Below, piece by piece: positions 21,191-30,745 of a DNA stretch of 64,000 nt. Each line of letters begins with the position of its first letter. The first letter of the stretch is position 1. This stretch comes from Cyclobacteriaceae bacterium (GTDB taxonomy: Bacteria; Bacteroidota; Bacteroidia; Cytophagales; Cyclobacteriaceae), in the NCBI GenBank assembly GCA_026989535.1, contig JALSJD010000072.1, forward strand, positions 1 to 64,000, in the 5' to 3' direction. A model generated the notes under the pieces. The model made no database searches and was not told where the DNA came from. It saw only the letters and a program-made list of their open reading frames with translations. The translations under genes were made by a program, and so were the position numbers.

Positions 21191-21427
21191 TCAGTGCTTT
21201 TTATCTCTTGGTGGAAATGGATCGTTCCCAAAACTGTTTTTGTTCTGAATTTTTCCATCCCGCTTTAGAATCGTTAATTCAGATTTTTGATTCTTAGCTA
21301 TCTGCGTTCCTAACTTCAAGGCTTCTACTTTTGTGCTAGTCTTAACAGTTAATTTACTATTACCTTGTCCCCGGACGCCCCAACCATTTTCTGTTGGAAC
21401 TACAAACTGATTTTTATTTTTTGACAT
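21191..21427 (-). CDS. DUF2188-like protein
   Basis: FVVPTENGWGVRGQGNSK...KSELTILKRDGKIQNKNSFGNDPFPPRD. Confidence 0.8.
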   Translation of the reverse strand: MSKNKNQFVVPTENGWGVRGQGNSKLTVKTSTKVEALKLGTQIAKNQKSELTILKRDGKIQNKNSFGNDPFPPRDKKH

Positions 21428-21434
21428 AATCCTA

Positions 21435-21779
21435 TTATTTAAAGTTTCTCTTTATTCTATCTCTATCTTCATTTTCCTTATCATTCTTGTGATATAGCTC
21501 TATAAGAACAATTTCTGCCGATTGTTCAAAATGGGCATAAATAAGCCTTAATCCAGTATTCACTCCTTTGCCCTTTAGAGATTTACAAGCAATTTTTTTC
21601 ACCTTGATTATACAGGTTTCTAGCCCAAGTCCATCAATTTGAAAACTGAAAGGTGGACGTGCTTCTGGTTTAATATTTAAAACTCTTTTGGCCGTCTCAA
21701 TATCATCCTTAAGAGTCCTGTATTTCTTAAGAAGTTTCTTTAGATCCTTCTTATACTCATCTAGCTCCTCAAATTCCAC
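21435..21779 (-). CDS. RelE/ParE-superfamily-like toxin
   Basis: YKKDLKKLLKKYRTLKDDIE...GLRLIYAHFEQSAEIVLIELYHKNDKEN; 3' partner of the HTH/Panacea antitoxin with an 11-nt overlap. Confidence 0.7.
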   Translation of the reverse strand: MEFEELDEYKKDLKKLLKKYRTLKDDIETAKRVLNIKPEARPPFSFQIDGLGLETCIIKVKKIACKSLKGKGVNTGLRLIYAHFEQSAEIVLIELYHKNDKENEDRDRIKRNFK

Positions 21780-22572
21780 CCTCTTCTATTTCCTCCCCAT
21801 AATTTCTGACAGAAAACGGAGCTTCTCTATAAAATACAAGTTCATAGTCAATATCCTCTCCTTCCTTGGAAGCCAACCACGGCATATCCTTATGAGAAAA
21901 ATTACTAATTGCTGTGGCCGACCAGTCACTGAATTGTTCAATGACTCTGTCAATCACTTCTTTCTCACTTGCTCTTAGTTCTGTTAGATTCGATTTTTCC
22001 AACGGCAAATAACGTGTTTGTAGGTATCCGTGATAATCAGTTTTTACTCTTTGTAATTGATTGTTAGTAATCATTTGTTGAAGAATAGAATCTAATTTTT
22101 GCGGAACAGGACCAAAAGGAAGCTTTCTGTAATTGGCTCCTGTCAAATGATCTTCATATAACTCGTAATAATTAAAATCAGAAAAATATAGTAGCTTATA
22201 AAGTACTGTCTCCCCAACATTCGGCTTACCCGCACACTTTTCGAGTATGTATAGCAAAACATTCTTAAACTTGTCAACCTTAATTGATGGAACTGAAATT
22301 CTATCTGTCTCAGGTTCTTTGAAAACGGTATCTTCAACATCCTGATCCGTACCAAAATCTCCAGAAACAAAATCATCCAATGAAAACCTAAGTACGATTG
22401 ACAGCCGTTGTAATTCCATAATATTAACGTTTCTATTACCTAACTCAATTTGAGTTATAGAAGACCTTGAAATCTTAACAGCTTTCGACAAATCTTCTTG
22501 GGAAAAACCTCGCCTTTTACGAAGACCCGTCAGTCTTTGACCAATTTTTTCCTGTGATAGTCTGTTTTTCAT
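21769..22572 (-). CDS. XRE HTH + Panacea (SocA-like, DUF4065) antitoxin
   Basis: N-terminal IGQRLTGLRKRRGFSQEDLSKAVKISRSSITQIELGNRNVN; C-terminal VLYKLLYFSDFNYYELYEDHLTGANYRKLPFGPVP. Confidence 0.85.
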   Translation of the reverse strand: MKNRLSQEKIGQRLTGLRKRRGFSQEDLSKAVKISRSSITQIELGNRNVNIMELQRLSIVLRFSLDDFVSGDFGTDQDVEDTVFKEPETDRISVPSIKVDKFKNVLLYILEKCAGKPNVGETVLYKLLYFSDFNYYELYEDHLTGANYRKLPFGPVPQKLDSILQQMITNNQLQRVKTDYHGYLQTRYLPLEKSNLTELRASEKEVIDRVIEQFSDWSATAISNFSHKDMPWLASKEGEDIDYELVFYREAPFSVRNYGEEIEEGGI

Positions 22573-22780
22573 GGTATGATTTTAGCTTTAATACGGTGTA
22601 AAATTAAAAAATGTTTTAAAATAAAACAAATAAATGTTTGATAATAGAACTATATAAACGGCAGGTAACAGACACTATCATCCATAAGCTTACTGAGCTA
22701 TTTGCGAAGGCTAGTGCAATTCGATACTTTAGCGGGAAAAAGAGTCAACCTTTTTCAGGACGGGACAAGTGCCAATAATA

Positions 22781-22841
22781 ATTTCAAATATTTGCCAGTA
22801 AATTTATTTACTGGCGTTTTTTTGATTTCAAATATTTGCCA
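22781..22841. promoter_or_regulatory. Two 17-bp direct repeats ATTTCAAATATTTGCCA, candidate AbiEi-type operator
   Basis: Identical at 22781-22797 and 22825-22841 (44-bp spacing), just upstream of the abiEi-like start. Confidence 0.55.
22794..22823 (+). terminator. Intrinsic terminator/attenuator-like hairpin upstream of the abiE-like genes
   Basis: GCCAGTAAAT-TT-ATTTACTGGC followed by G and T7. Confidence 0.6.
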
Positions 22842-22875
22842 TTATTTACTATCTTTGGCATAAATTAGATTTAAA

Positions 22876-23640
22876 ATGCCGAAAATTATAGAAAATGGAC
22901 TCGTAGAGGAATTTAAAGACAGAGATTCTTTTTCAAGAGAAGAGCTGTTTGATTTTTTTAAGCATTTTGAACCTGACCTGAAAGAGGGAACTTTTGGATG
23001 GAGAATTTATGACCTTAAGAGTAAGAATATTATTAAATCAATACAAAGAGGTTACTACACCATTTCATACAAACCAAAGTACATACCTGAAATTTCTGGA
23101 GACCTTTTAAAACTTACCAAAGTAATTTCTGAACGATTTAAAGAAATTAAATATTGCCTTTGGGACACTGATTGGATAAATGAATTCTCACAACATCAAT
23201 CAGGCAAAAAATTAATCATTATTGAAATTGAAAAAAAATTCGTTGAATCTCTCTATTTTGAGCTCAAAGACTCTTTTCGGTTTGACTTCTATTTAAATCC
23301 TGATAAAAAAACCATTGACTTTTATATTTCAGAAAGCCAAACCCCTGTTATCATAAAAAAACTAATTACAAGGTCACCTATTTTAAAACGGACGGAAAAG
23401 AAAACCAAATTCTACACCCCTTTACTTGAAAAAATACTGGTAGATCTTTTTACCGAAAATAGGCTTTTCTATTTCTACCAAGGAGCTGAATTGGTGTATG
23501 TGTATGAAAACGCACTAAAAAAATATACACTCAACTACACCAAATTATTAAGTTATGCTAAACGAAGAGAAAAAGAGCAAGATATTAAGCAATTTATGAC
23601 CAACCATATGTATCACCTTGTAAAAGATATAATCGAATGA
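22876..23640 (+). CDS. AbiEi-like antitoxin (DUF6577-like)
   Basis: Wing-helix-like N-terminus (SFSREELFDFF...WRIYDLKSKNIIKSIQRGYYTIS); ATGA overlap with a nucleotidyltransferase toxin. Confidence 0.75.
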   Translation: MPKIIENGLVEEFKDRDSFSREELFDFFKHFEPDLKEGTFGWRIYDLKSKNIIKSIQRGYYTISYKPKYIPEISGDLLKLTKVISERFKEIKYCLWDTDWINEFSQHQSGKKLIIIEIEKKFVESLYFELKDSFRFDFYLNPDKKTIDFYISESQTPVIIKKLITRSPILKRTEKKTKFYTPLLEKILVDLFTENRLFYFYQGAELVYVYENALKKYTLNYTKLLSYAKRREKEQDIKQFMTNHMYHLVKDIIE

Positions 23641-24752
23641 TAAAAGAACATTGCTTTACTGAAGAATGGTTGGATGCTTTCAAAAAAGAAAAAGAGCATA
23701 AACGAATAGATAAAGCTATTCTTGAAAAAATGGTTTATGCACTTCACTTGCTAGAGCGTATAAAAACCAATGGACTTGACTTTATCTTCAAGGGTGGTAC
23801 CAGTTTAGTAATCCTACTCGAAGAAGGTAATAGATTTTCAATTGATATTGATATCATTTGTAATACAGACAGAAAAACCTTAGAAGCCATCTTACAAAAA
23901 GTAGTAGAATCATCAAATTTTAATTCATTTGAATTAGATGAACACCGCAGTTATCAATCTGGAGTGCCAAAAGCACATTATTCTTTCACTTTTAATTCAG
24001 CAACAAAAGGAAAATACGCTGGGGCGATACGGCTAGATATTTTAATAGAAAACTCCATCTATCCCGAACTGGCTGAAAAACCTATTCAAACAAAATGGAT
24101 TGAAACTGATGATGAAACATTGGTTACAATGCCAACTATTGATGCAATTACTGGTGACAAACTTACTGCTTTTGCTCCCAACACAATTGGAATTCCATAT
24201 TTCAAAGGGAAAGACAATCAACCATTTTCAATGGAAATTTGTAAACAGTTATTTGACTTGAAGAAACTCTTTGAAAAAATAGATAATATTGAAACTGTTG
24301 CTAAAAGCTTTGACTCTTTTGCTAAACAAGAAATTGAATACAGAAAACCATCCAAGGGTAAATCAGTACTAACACCTCAATTAGTACTCCAAGATACAAT
24401 TGATACCTGCTTAATTTTAGCCAAAAGAGGCAGTGGTACGGCTGATGAAAAATCAAAATTTGCAGAACTTCAAAAAGGGATAAGAGCTTTTGGTACAGGT
24501 TTCTTAATGGTGGGTAATTTTAGAATTGATGATGCGATACCTGCTTCGGCAAGAATAGCTTATTTATCAGCCAAAATTTTACACAAGAATTTATCTCCTA
24601 TTGAATACTACAGCGGGCAAGGTATAAAAGAATTAAGCATTAAAAATCAGGATTTGAACTTCTTAAACCGCTTAAAACGACAGCCTGACAAATCGAGTTT
24701 TTATTATTGGTACAAGACGGTACAATTATTAACAAATAGTGAAGATAGATAA
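23637..24752 (+). CDS. AbiEii-type nucleotidyltransferase toxin
   Basis: FIFKGGTSLVILLEEGNRFSIDIDII = GG-S/T...D-x-D nucleotidyltransferase motif. Confidence 0.85.
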   Translation: MIKEHCFTEEWLDAFKKEKEHKRIDKAILEKMVYALHLLERIKTNGLDFIFKGGTSLVILLEEGNRFSIDIDIICNTDRKTLEAILQKVVESSNFNSFELDEHRSYQSGVPKAHYSFTFNSATKGKYAGAIRLDILIENSIYPELAEKPIQTKWIETDDETLVTMPTIDAITGDKLTAFAPNTIGIPYFKGKDNQPFSMEICKQLFDLKKLFEKIDNIETVAKSFDSFAKQEIEYRKPSKGKSVLTPQLVLQDTIDTCLILAKRGSGTADEKSKFAELQKGIRAFGTGFLMVGNFRIDDAIPASARIAYLSAKILHKNLSPIEYYSGQGIKELSIKNQDLNFLNRLKRQPDKSSFYYWYKTVQLLTNSEDR

Positions 24753-24947
24753 AAAGACCTTCTGGTCAGAAGAAATAGAATGATAATCGATAGACTACAG
24801 CTGCCAACAAAAAATGTAGTTAAAAACTGAAAGTTTATAACTTTGAAGTGCCAAACGCACCATATTCAAACCGCTAATCAAACAGTTTTTTTGTAATTAC
24901 ATTGCCCAATTTATACAGCTTTCCAATTCTTGTACTAATTTTCAGCT

Positions 24948-25718
24948 ATGATCGAAATCCACATAGAACCTTTGCAAGGTAAAAACGTCTATTTTGCTTC
25001 CGATTTTCATTTGGGCACTCCTAATTTAAGCAAAAGCAGAGTAAGGGAGCTTAAAATTATTAGATGGCTCGATTCGATTAAACCAGATGCTGCTGCCATA
25101 TTTTTGTTAGGCGATATTTTTGATTTTTGGTTCGAATACAAAAAAGTAGTGCCCAAAGGGTTTGCTCGCTTTCAAGGAAAAATTGCCGAACTAACCGACA
25201 GTGGAATTCAGGTAGTTATATTTTCTGGCAATCATGATATGTGGATGAATGAGTACCTTTCAGAAGAGTTGGGAGCCATCGTTTATCATGAACCGGCAGA
25301 ACTGCATATTGGCACTACCAAATTACTGGTGGGGCATGGCGATGGACTAGGGCCTGGGGATGGCAAATATAAGTTGCTCAAAAAGTTGTTTAAAAGCAAA
25401 GTGGCACGTTGGCTATTTTCCAGATTACACCCCAACTTTTCGTTGGCATTAGGCCAGTTTTGGTCTAAAAGCAGCCGTATTAATAATGCTGATTTTGAAG
25501 GCGAATCCTTTCAAGAAAAAGAGTTTCTATTTCAATATTGTAAGCAAATTGAAGAGCAAAAACATTTCGATTATTACATTTTTGGGCATCGCCATTTGCA
25601 TTTAGATATGGCAGTAGCAACAAATAGCAGGTATATAAATTTAGGCGAATGGGTTAATCACTCAAGGTATGCACTTATTAAAGATGGAAATTTAGAACTA
25701 ATTGATTTTGAGAACTAA
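24948..25718 (+). CDS. lpxH: UDP-2,3-diacylglucosamine diphosphatase
   Basis: FASDFHLG, LGDIFDFW, GNHDMW, GHGDG, FGHRH calcineurin-like motifs. Confidence 0.85.
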   Translation: MIEIHIEPLQGKNVYFASDFHLGTPNLSKSRVRELKIIRWLDSIKPDAAAIFLLGDIFDFWFEYKKVVPKGFARFQGKIAELTDSGIQVVIFSGNHDMWMNEYLSEELGAIVYHEPAELHIGTTKLLVGHGDGLGPGDGKYKLLKKLFKSKVARWLFSRLHPNFSLALGQFWSKSSRINNADFEGESFQEKEFLFQYCKQIEEQKHFDYYIFGHRHLHLDMAVATNSRYINLGEWVNHSRYALIKDGNLELIDFEN

Positions 25719-26493
25719 ATTATTCTTTCTTATAAGTTCTTTGCTTCCCTCTATTTTGGTTGCACAAAATCCTAACCCAAAGGATTCTATTTGCTTTAAT
25801 AACACCATTATCGACTATTCCAATGATACGTCCGGCAATATTTACCTTTCCTTTAAAGGAGGGACTATTACAAAACTATCGCCCACGTTAGACTCTCTTT
25901 ATACCTACTCTCCGCTTAAAGTAGGCGACACCAAATTATTAGATGCAGGCAATGGCCTCTATATTTTTGCCTTCTATGATTTTTTTCAGGAGTATGTACT
26001 TACCAATCGTTTTCTTTCGAGCCCTACACGCACCAACTTATCAGATATACCGCTGGATTATATTGACATAGCTACACAAAGCCAGGATAATAACATTTGG
26101 GTGATGGAAGCAAGTGGGTTTAGACTTATTAAGTATAATACTATATTAAAAAGAATAGAATCCGAAACACTATTAACCACCATTATAGAAAATGCCGATA
26201 ATGATTTTGTTTATATAAAAGAGTTTCAAAATCAGGTGTTTTTAGTAGATAAAAATTCGGGTATTTATGTATTTGATAACCTTGGTAATTTTTTAAGAAA
26301 AGTGGAAGCTCAAACCTCTAAAGTTAATTTTTACGAAAACTATATGTATTACTTGGAAGACACTCAATTAGTTAAAAAAGAGCTTTACACCAATAAAACC
26401 ATTCGCACAGCTTTTACAAATAGTGCTATAGGCATATTGCTGCATAAAGAAAATAGCTACACTATAACTAGAACTTGCTTGTATAGAAAATAG
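25702..26493 (+). CDS. Hypothetical secreted protein with propeller-like repeats
   Basis: Signal-like N-terminus; TTG start overlapping lpxH. Confidence 0.6.
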   Translation: MILRTKLFFLISSLLPSILVAQNPNPKDSICFNNTIIDYSNDTSGNIYLSFKGGTITKLSPTLDSLYTYSPLKVGDTKLLDAGNGLYIFAFYDFFQEYVLTNRFLSSPTRTNLSDIPLDYIDIATQSQDNNIWVMEASGFRLIKYNTILKRIESETLLTTIIENADNDFVYIKEFQNQVFLVDKNSGIYVFDNLGNFLRKVEAQTSKVNFYENYMYYLEDTQLVKKELYTNKTIRTAFTNSAIGILLHKENSYTITRTCLYRK

Positions 26494-26542
26494 AGGGGTC
26501 CTTTAGTTTATTATCCCTATCTTGTTAATTGAGATTGCAACT

Positions 26543-27919
26543 CTATGTTTTGGCAAGCATCCTTTCCAACCTTTCAGGTCGCCAACTATTAACCCATTTT
26601 TGGTAGTCACCATCAAAACCAACTTTTTCTTGCAGTTCCTTGGTTATTGTTAAAATCCGCTGAATATCCTCGTCAGGGTGTATTTTGCATTGGTCTAGCT
26701 CGGTAACTACAGCACCTAAACTTGTTTCAACACCTGCTTCAATTTTACGAAAATAGTTGCGGTAATTTTCTTCCATTGGATCGTGAAGCTTAATATCAGC
26801 AAAATGACCTTCAATAATTTTACCCGTAATTTCTCTTCCGTGCTTTTTAGAATCTATGATATTACCCTTGCCTGTAACTACATTGCCAATGGCAAACACA
26901 TTATCGAACCCTTCTATTTTATGGCCAAATTCACCATAGGTTTTTAGATAATCTCCTTTGTAAGGGATGCTCGGGAGGGCTTCGGGTAAACTGCCAATGG
27001 ATGAAATAACGAGTTCTGTATCAAATTTGCAGATTTCAGGAGGAGAGTTGTCGCCTTTTCCTGGAACTCTTTCAAAAGTTATTCCTACTAATTTTCCATT
27101 TTTTTCGCTAACCCCTTTGGGTGCACAAGAGCCTTCAAAACGGAATAAATACTTGCTTTGGTAGTTTAATAACAGTTTTTGAGTTACCCGTTGTGCTTTT
27201 TCAATATCGGCAGGCGAGTCGCCTTTACGTGGGTATAAAGGCATATCTTGCACTCTTTTTCGATAAAATAGTGTGCAGCCTTTAAGCCCTAATTCATCTA
27301 AAGAAGTTTTATTTTCTTCCAGTATTTTAGCTACTCCTTTTTTCTCAAAAGTGAACAAATCTATCTCAACCCCTTTTTGTTTTTTGAGGGCTTTTTGGGC
27401 AATTTCAATCATCACCATTTTTACCACATCAATGGAAGCCAAGCCGCCTCCAATAACACACGTGCCATCGGGCAAGCTGTAATTTAGACCTTTATAATCA
27501 GGCTCGTGGCGGTGATTATACCAAAACAATAAGTCGTTTTGGTAAATTAAGCCTTTGTTTCTTAACGCATCAATACCTTCAATTGGCAGTTTGCGGTCGA
27601 GCCAAGCCCCAATGGCAATAATTACGGCAGAAAAACTCCATTCTTTGGCTAATTGGTCTAAAGTTACATCTCGACCTAATCGAACGCCTGGTACAAATCG
27701 TATGTTGGGGTGGCTTAGCCGCTCATCTATCTTCTGCTCTTCTTTATCGCGCAAACCTATATGCCATTTGGGCAAACCATCTTCAATTTTGCCGTATGGC
27801 AAGTTTTTTTGATCGAATACCACAACCCTAAACCCTTTTTCGGCTAAGATAAAAGCCGCTTCGGAACCTGCCACAGATCCCCCAATAATAGCGATAAAAT
27901 GTTTTCCTGAATGTTCCAT
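26543..27919 (-). CDS. FAD-dependent oxidoreductase (ferredoxin-NADP reductase/GltD-like)
   Basis: IIGGSVAGSEAAFILAEKGF, GIDALRNKGLIYQNDLLFWYN, CVIGGGLASIDVVK. Confidence 0.85.
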   Translation of the reverse strand: MEHSGKHFIAIIGGSVAGSEAAFILAEKGFRVVVFDQKNLPYGKIEDGLPKWHIGLRDKEEQKIDERLSHPNIRFVPGVRLGRDVTLDQLAKEWSFSAVIIAIGAWLDRKLPIEGIDALRNKGLIYQNDLLFWYNHRHEPDYKGLNYSLPDGTCVIGGGLASIDVVKMVMIEIAQKALKKQKGVEIDLFTFEKKGVAKILEENKTSLDELGLKGCTLFYRKRVQDMPLYPRKGDSPADIEKAQRVTQKLLLNYQSKYLFRFEGSCAPKGVSEKNGKLVGITFERVPGKGDNSPPEICKFDTELVISSIGSLPEALPSIPYKGDYLKTYGEFGHKIEGFDNVFAIGNVVTGKGNIIDSKKHGREITGKIIEGHFADIKLHDPMEENYRNYFRKIEAGVETSLGAVVTELDQCKIHPDEDIQRILTITKELQEKVGFDGDYQKWVNSWRPERLERMLAKT

Positions 27920-28008
27920 AAAAAATAATTATGCTTCTAAAATAGCTAATAATCTTAGTAGATGGAATATAATTGATGGATATTAGTATGCTAATTATTT
28001 ACCAAATG

Positions 28009-28959
28009 AAAATTTTTACAACACTAATAGTTCTCTTTTGCAGTTTGCAGATGGTAGCACAAGAACATATCAAAATTAGCTTAGCTGATTATGGGATAAA
28101 TGACTTTGAAACCCGAAACTTCTTCTTTAGTCAAATTCAAGATAATACCAATACAGATATTATTGGGTTTTCGAAACTTGATAGCAAAACAAAGGTTTCA
28201 ACATTGAAGTTTGAATTAGGAACCAAACGAGAATTAGAGTCTCTAATTGCAAGATCTTTCCCTCAAGAAGAAGAACAAATTGGGTTGCAATTGTTGATTG
28301 AGGAAGTTGTCGTGACAGAAAAAACAAAACCGTCTAACAGTAGTGTTACAGTAACCTTTCATGCACAAATTAATTTGGAAGATACAATATTGTACTCGAA
28401 TAAACTAGAGAAAACATTTACAGGCAATTTTTATAGCGATGATTATGGACAATTAATAATTACAACAATTAAAGAGTTTATCTATGACTTTGCTTTGGTG
28501 CCTGATGAACCATCGATATATAAAAAAGAAAAGGTAATATTAGAAGACGATGAGAGTACGGTGTTAGGCTCCAGAAATGTGGTTGCTGTTGGATATCAAA
28601 TAGGAGGCTTTTCTCTTATTGGTATCGATTATGAGTTTAGGGCTTCCGATAATATTGGTATTCATGCTGGGGTTGGTTATAGGGGATTCACTGCAGGAGT
28701 TAAAATTCACTGGCGACCGACAAAAGATGGAGGGTTTATAAATATTAGCTATAAAGATGGAGGTTTTGGGAAGATTGTTGGGTGGGCTGTTGAATATGGT
28801 TCTCGAAAATCCTTTCGAAACAGTAAAAGCTCATTCGGATTTCATTACCAAATAGGATTAGTGCTGATTACAGAGCTTAGTGCTGAATTTAGAAGGGCTT
28901 TTGGAGGAGTGGAGCCTCCGTTTCCTTCCATTTCGTTGGGTCTTGGGTTTAGCTGGTAA
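28009..28959 (+). CDS. Hypothetical secreted protein
   Basis: Signal peptide MKIFTTLIVLFCSLQMVAQ (start chosen downstream of track start), repetitive Gly-rich C-terminus. Confidence 0.6.
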   Translation, partial: KIFTTLIVLFCSLQMVAQEHIKISLADYGINDFETRNFFFSQIQDNTNTDIIGFSKLDSKTKVSTLKFELGTKRELESLIARSFPQEEEQIGLQLLIEEVVVTEKTKPSNSSVTVTFHAQINLEDTILYSNKLEKTFTGNFYSDDYGQLIITTIKEFIYDFALVPDEPSIYKKEKVILEDDESTVLGSRNVVAVGYQIGGFSLIGIDYEFRASDNIGIHAGVGYRGFTAGVKIHWRPTKDGGFINISYKDGGFGKIVGWAVEYGSRKSFRNSKSSFGFHYQIGLVLITELSAEFRRAFGGVEPPFPSISLGLGFSW

Positions 28960-28960
28960 T

Positions 28961-30415
28961 CTACCTCAGATAAAAAGTATAATACCCCTTTGTGCCTGAT
29001 TTACTAACTCCTTCAATTCTAATTTTACCTCTTAATTTGGATAAAATATTTGCCAATTTTTGAGGTGTATCAATCTTATAATCGTTTATATAGGTAATGA
29101 TTAAGCCGTTTTCTAAACCTAACCTTGCCAAAAGACCTTGATTATATAGTTTGGTTATTTTAACACCATTATTAATATTAAACATATCTTGCTCTACCTT
29201 GGAAATAATCTCCAAATCTGCTCCTAAATACTCAGAAGTGAACAGTTCACGTTTTAAAATTTTTGTGGTTCCTTCTCGATTGGTGAGTGTTACTCCTTTT
29301 TCAAAATTTTTATTTCCTCTTTTCCATTTAATGGTAATTCGGTCTCCAGGTGAACGATAACTCATTAATTCATCAAATTCGGCCTTGCTATTTACTGTAG
29401 TGCCATCTAAGGATATAATTATATCTTCATTTTTAAGGCCTACTTCTTCAGCCGCAAACCCTTTAATTACAGAAGTAACAAGAACGCCATCGTAATTTTC
29501 TAACTTTAAATCTAACCGATTAGATACGTCTTGGCTTAAGTCTGCCACATCAGCTCCAATAATGGCTTTTTGTACTTCGCCATATTTAATAAGGTCATCC
29601 ACTACTTTTTTAACAATATCCACAGGCACAGCAAAACCATAGCCTGCATACGACCCAGTTCGTGAAAGGATAGCGGTATTAATGCCTACCAATTCACCTT
29701 TTCGGTTAACCAAAGCACCCCCACTATTGCCAGGGTTAATGGCGGCATCGGTTTGGATAAACGATTCAATGGGGAATTTATCTTGTACAATATTTAGTGC
29801 CCTTGCTTTTGCACTCACAATACCACTGGTAACGGTAGAAGTAAGGTTAAAAGGGTTGCCTACGGCAATAACTCCCTCACCTACCTGTAAATCGTGCGAA
29901 CTGCCAATAGGAATGGCTCTTAAATTTTTAGCTTCAATCTTAAGTACTGATAAATCAGTTGAAGGGTCGGTGCCAACTAGTTTAGCTTCGTATGTGTCCT
30001 TGCCAATAATAACTTCCAATCTGTCTGCTTCGGCCACCACGTGGTTGTTAGAAATGATATAACCATCGCTTGTAAAAATTACACCTGACCCACTGCTTAC
30101 CCGTTGGGTGGTGCGGTCTCCATCGTAAAAAAACATATCCATAAACGACATTCGGTAGGTTTGCTCACTTATATTTTTAATGTAAACTACACTTTGCGTA
30201 CTGGTTTTGGAGGCATTAACAAAATCATTATCACTAGAAATAAGCTCTGATAACGGGTTGGTATTGCTAATTATTTGTGCTTTTGGTGTTGAGCTGCTAT
30301 CAGATATAACCGTAAATTCCGGCTTGCTTAATGGTTTGTTTACTTGTTGAAATAAATAGGAGCCAAAAAAACCAGCAGCAGTACTCACCAAAATAATAGA
30401 TATGTATTTTTTCAT
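28961..30415 (-). CDS. Do/DegQ-like periplasmic serine protease with two PDZ-like domains
   Basis: GSGVIFTSDGYIISNNHVVAEAD, TDLSVLKI, NPGNSGGALV. Confidence 0.93.
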   Translation of the reverse strand: MKKYISIILVSTAAGFFGSYLFQQVNKPLSKPEFTVISDSSSTPKAQIISNTNPLSELISSDNDFVNASKTSTQSVVYIKNISEQTYRMSFMDMFFYDGDRTTQRVSSGSGVIFTSDGYIISNNHVVAEADRLEVIIGKDTYEAKLVGTDPSTDLSVLKIEAKNLRAIPIGSSHDLQVGEGVIAVGNPFNLTSTVTSGIVSAKARALNIVQDKFPIESFIQTDAAINPGNSGGALVNRKGELVGINTAILSRTGSYAGYGFAVPVDIVKKVVDDLIKYGEVQKAIIGADVADLSQDVSNRLDLKLENYDGVLVTSVIKGFAAEEVGLKNEDIIISLDGTTVNSKAEFDELMSYRSPGDRITIKWKRGNKNFEKGVTLTNREGTTKILKRELFTSEYLGADLEIISKVEQDMFNINNGVKITKLYNQGLLARLGLENGLIITYINDYKIDTPQKLANILSKLRGKIRIEGVSKSGTKGYYTFYLR

Positions 30416-30542
30416 TGGTATTTAATTTGAGTTAACCTACACTACAACGGATGTTTGCCAAAATTGATGTGTAATCGTGCATTAAATCTAACAAAATTTA
30501 TACCAATGGAATTATTGCCATTTTGTCGTTATTGTTTTCTAT

Positions 30543-30709
30543 TTTGGAGTGCTTGTTGGTGAAACAACACCAACAAGGGGGGGTAAGTGCTTTAATCTAA
30601 CCCAAAGGGGCTTTTTATGAGGATCGTGCTTTTCGTTGTGCTTTCTAGTCAGGCACCAGCCTAGCCTGCCTTTGAAACCACGGCTTGATCACAAACCTCA
30701 TAAAAAGCC
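30543..30709. repeat. 167-bp direct repeat, left copy
   Basis: Matches 31317-31482 except for one extra G in a G-run; contains hairpin 30552-30577 and 14-bp inverted arms GGCTTTTTATGAGG/CCTCATAAAAAGCC. Confidence 0.95.
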
Positions 30710-30714
30710 TACCC

Positions 30715-30738
30715 GTTGTTGGTGTTTTCACCAACAAC
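30715..30738. repeat. REP-like hairpin GTTGTTGGTG-TTTT-CACCAACAAC
   Basis: Perfect 10-bp stem directly 3' of the RAYT gene. Confidence 0.9.
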
Positions 30739-30745
30739 CCTCAAT

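Noticed and set aside
22680-22870. Spaced repeats upstream of the abiE-like genes as a CRISPR array
   Set aside because: Only two repeat copies, with an internal hairpin and T-run; no array, leader or cas genes.
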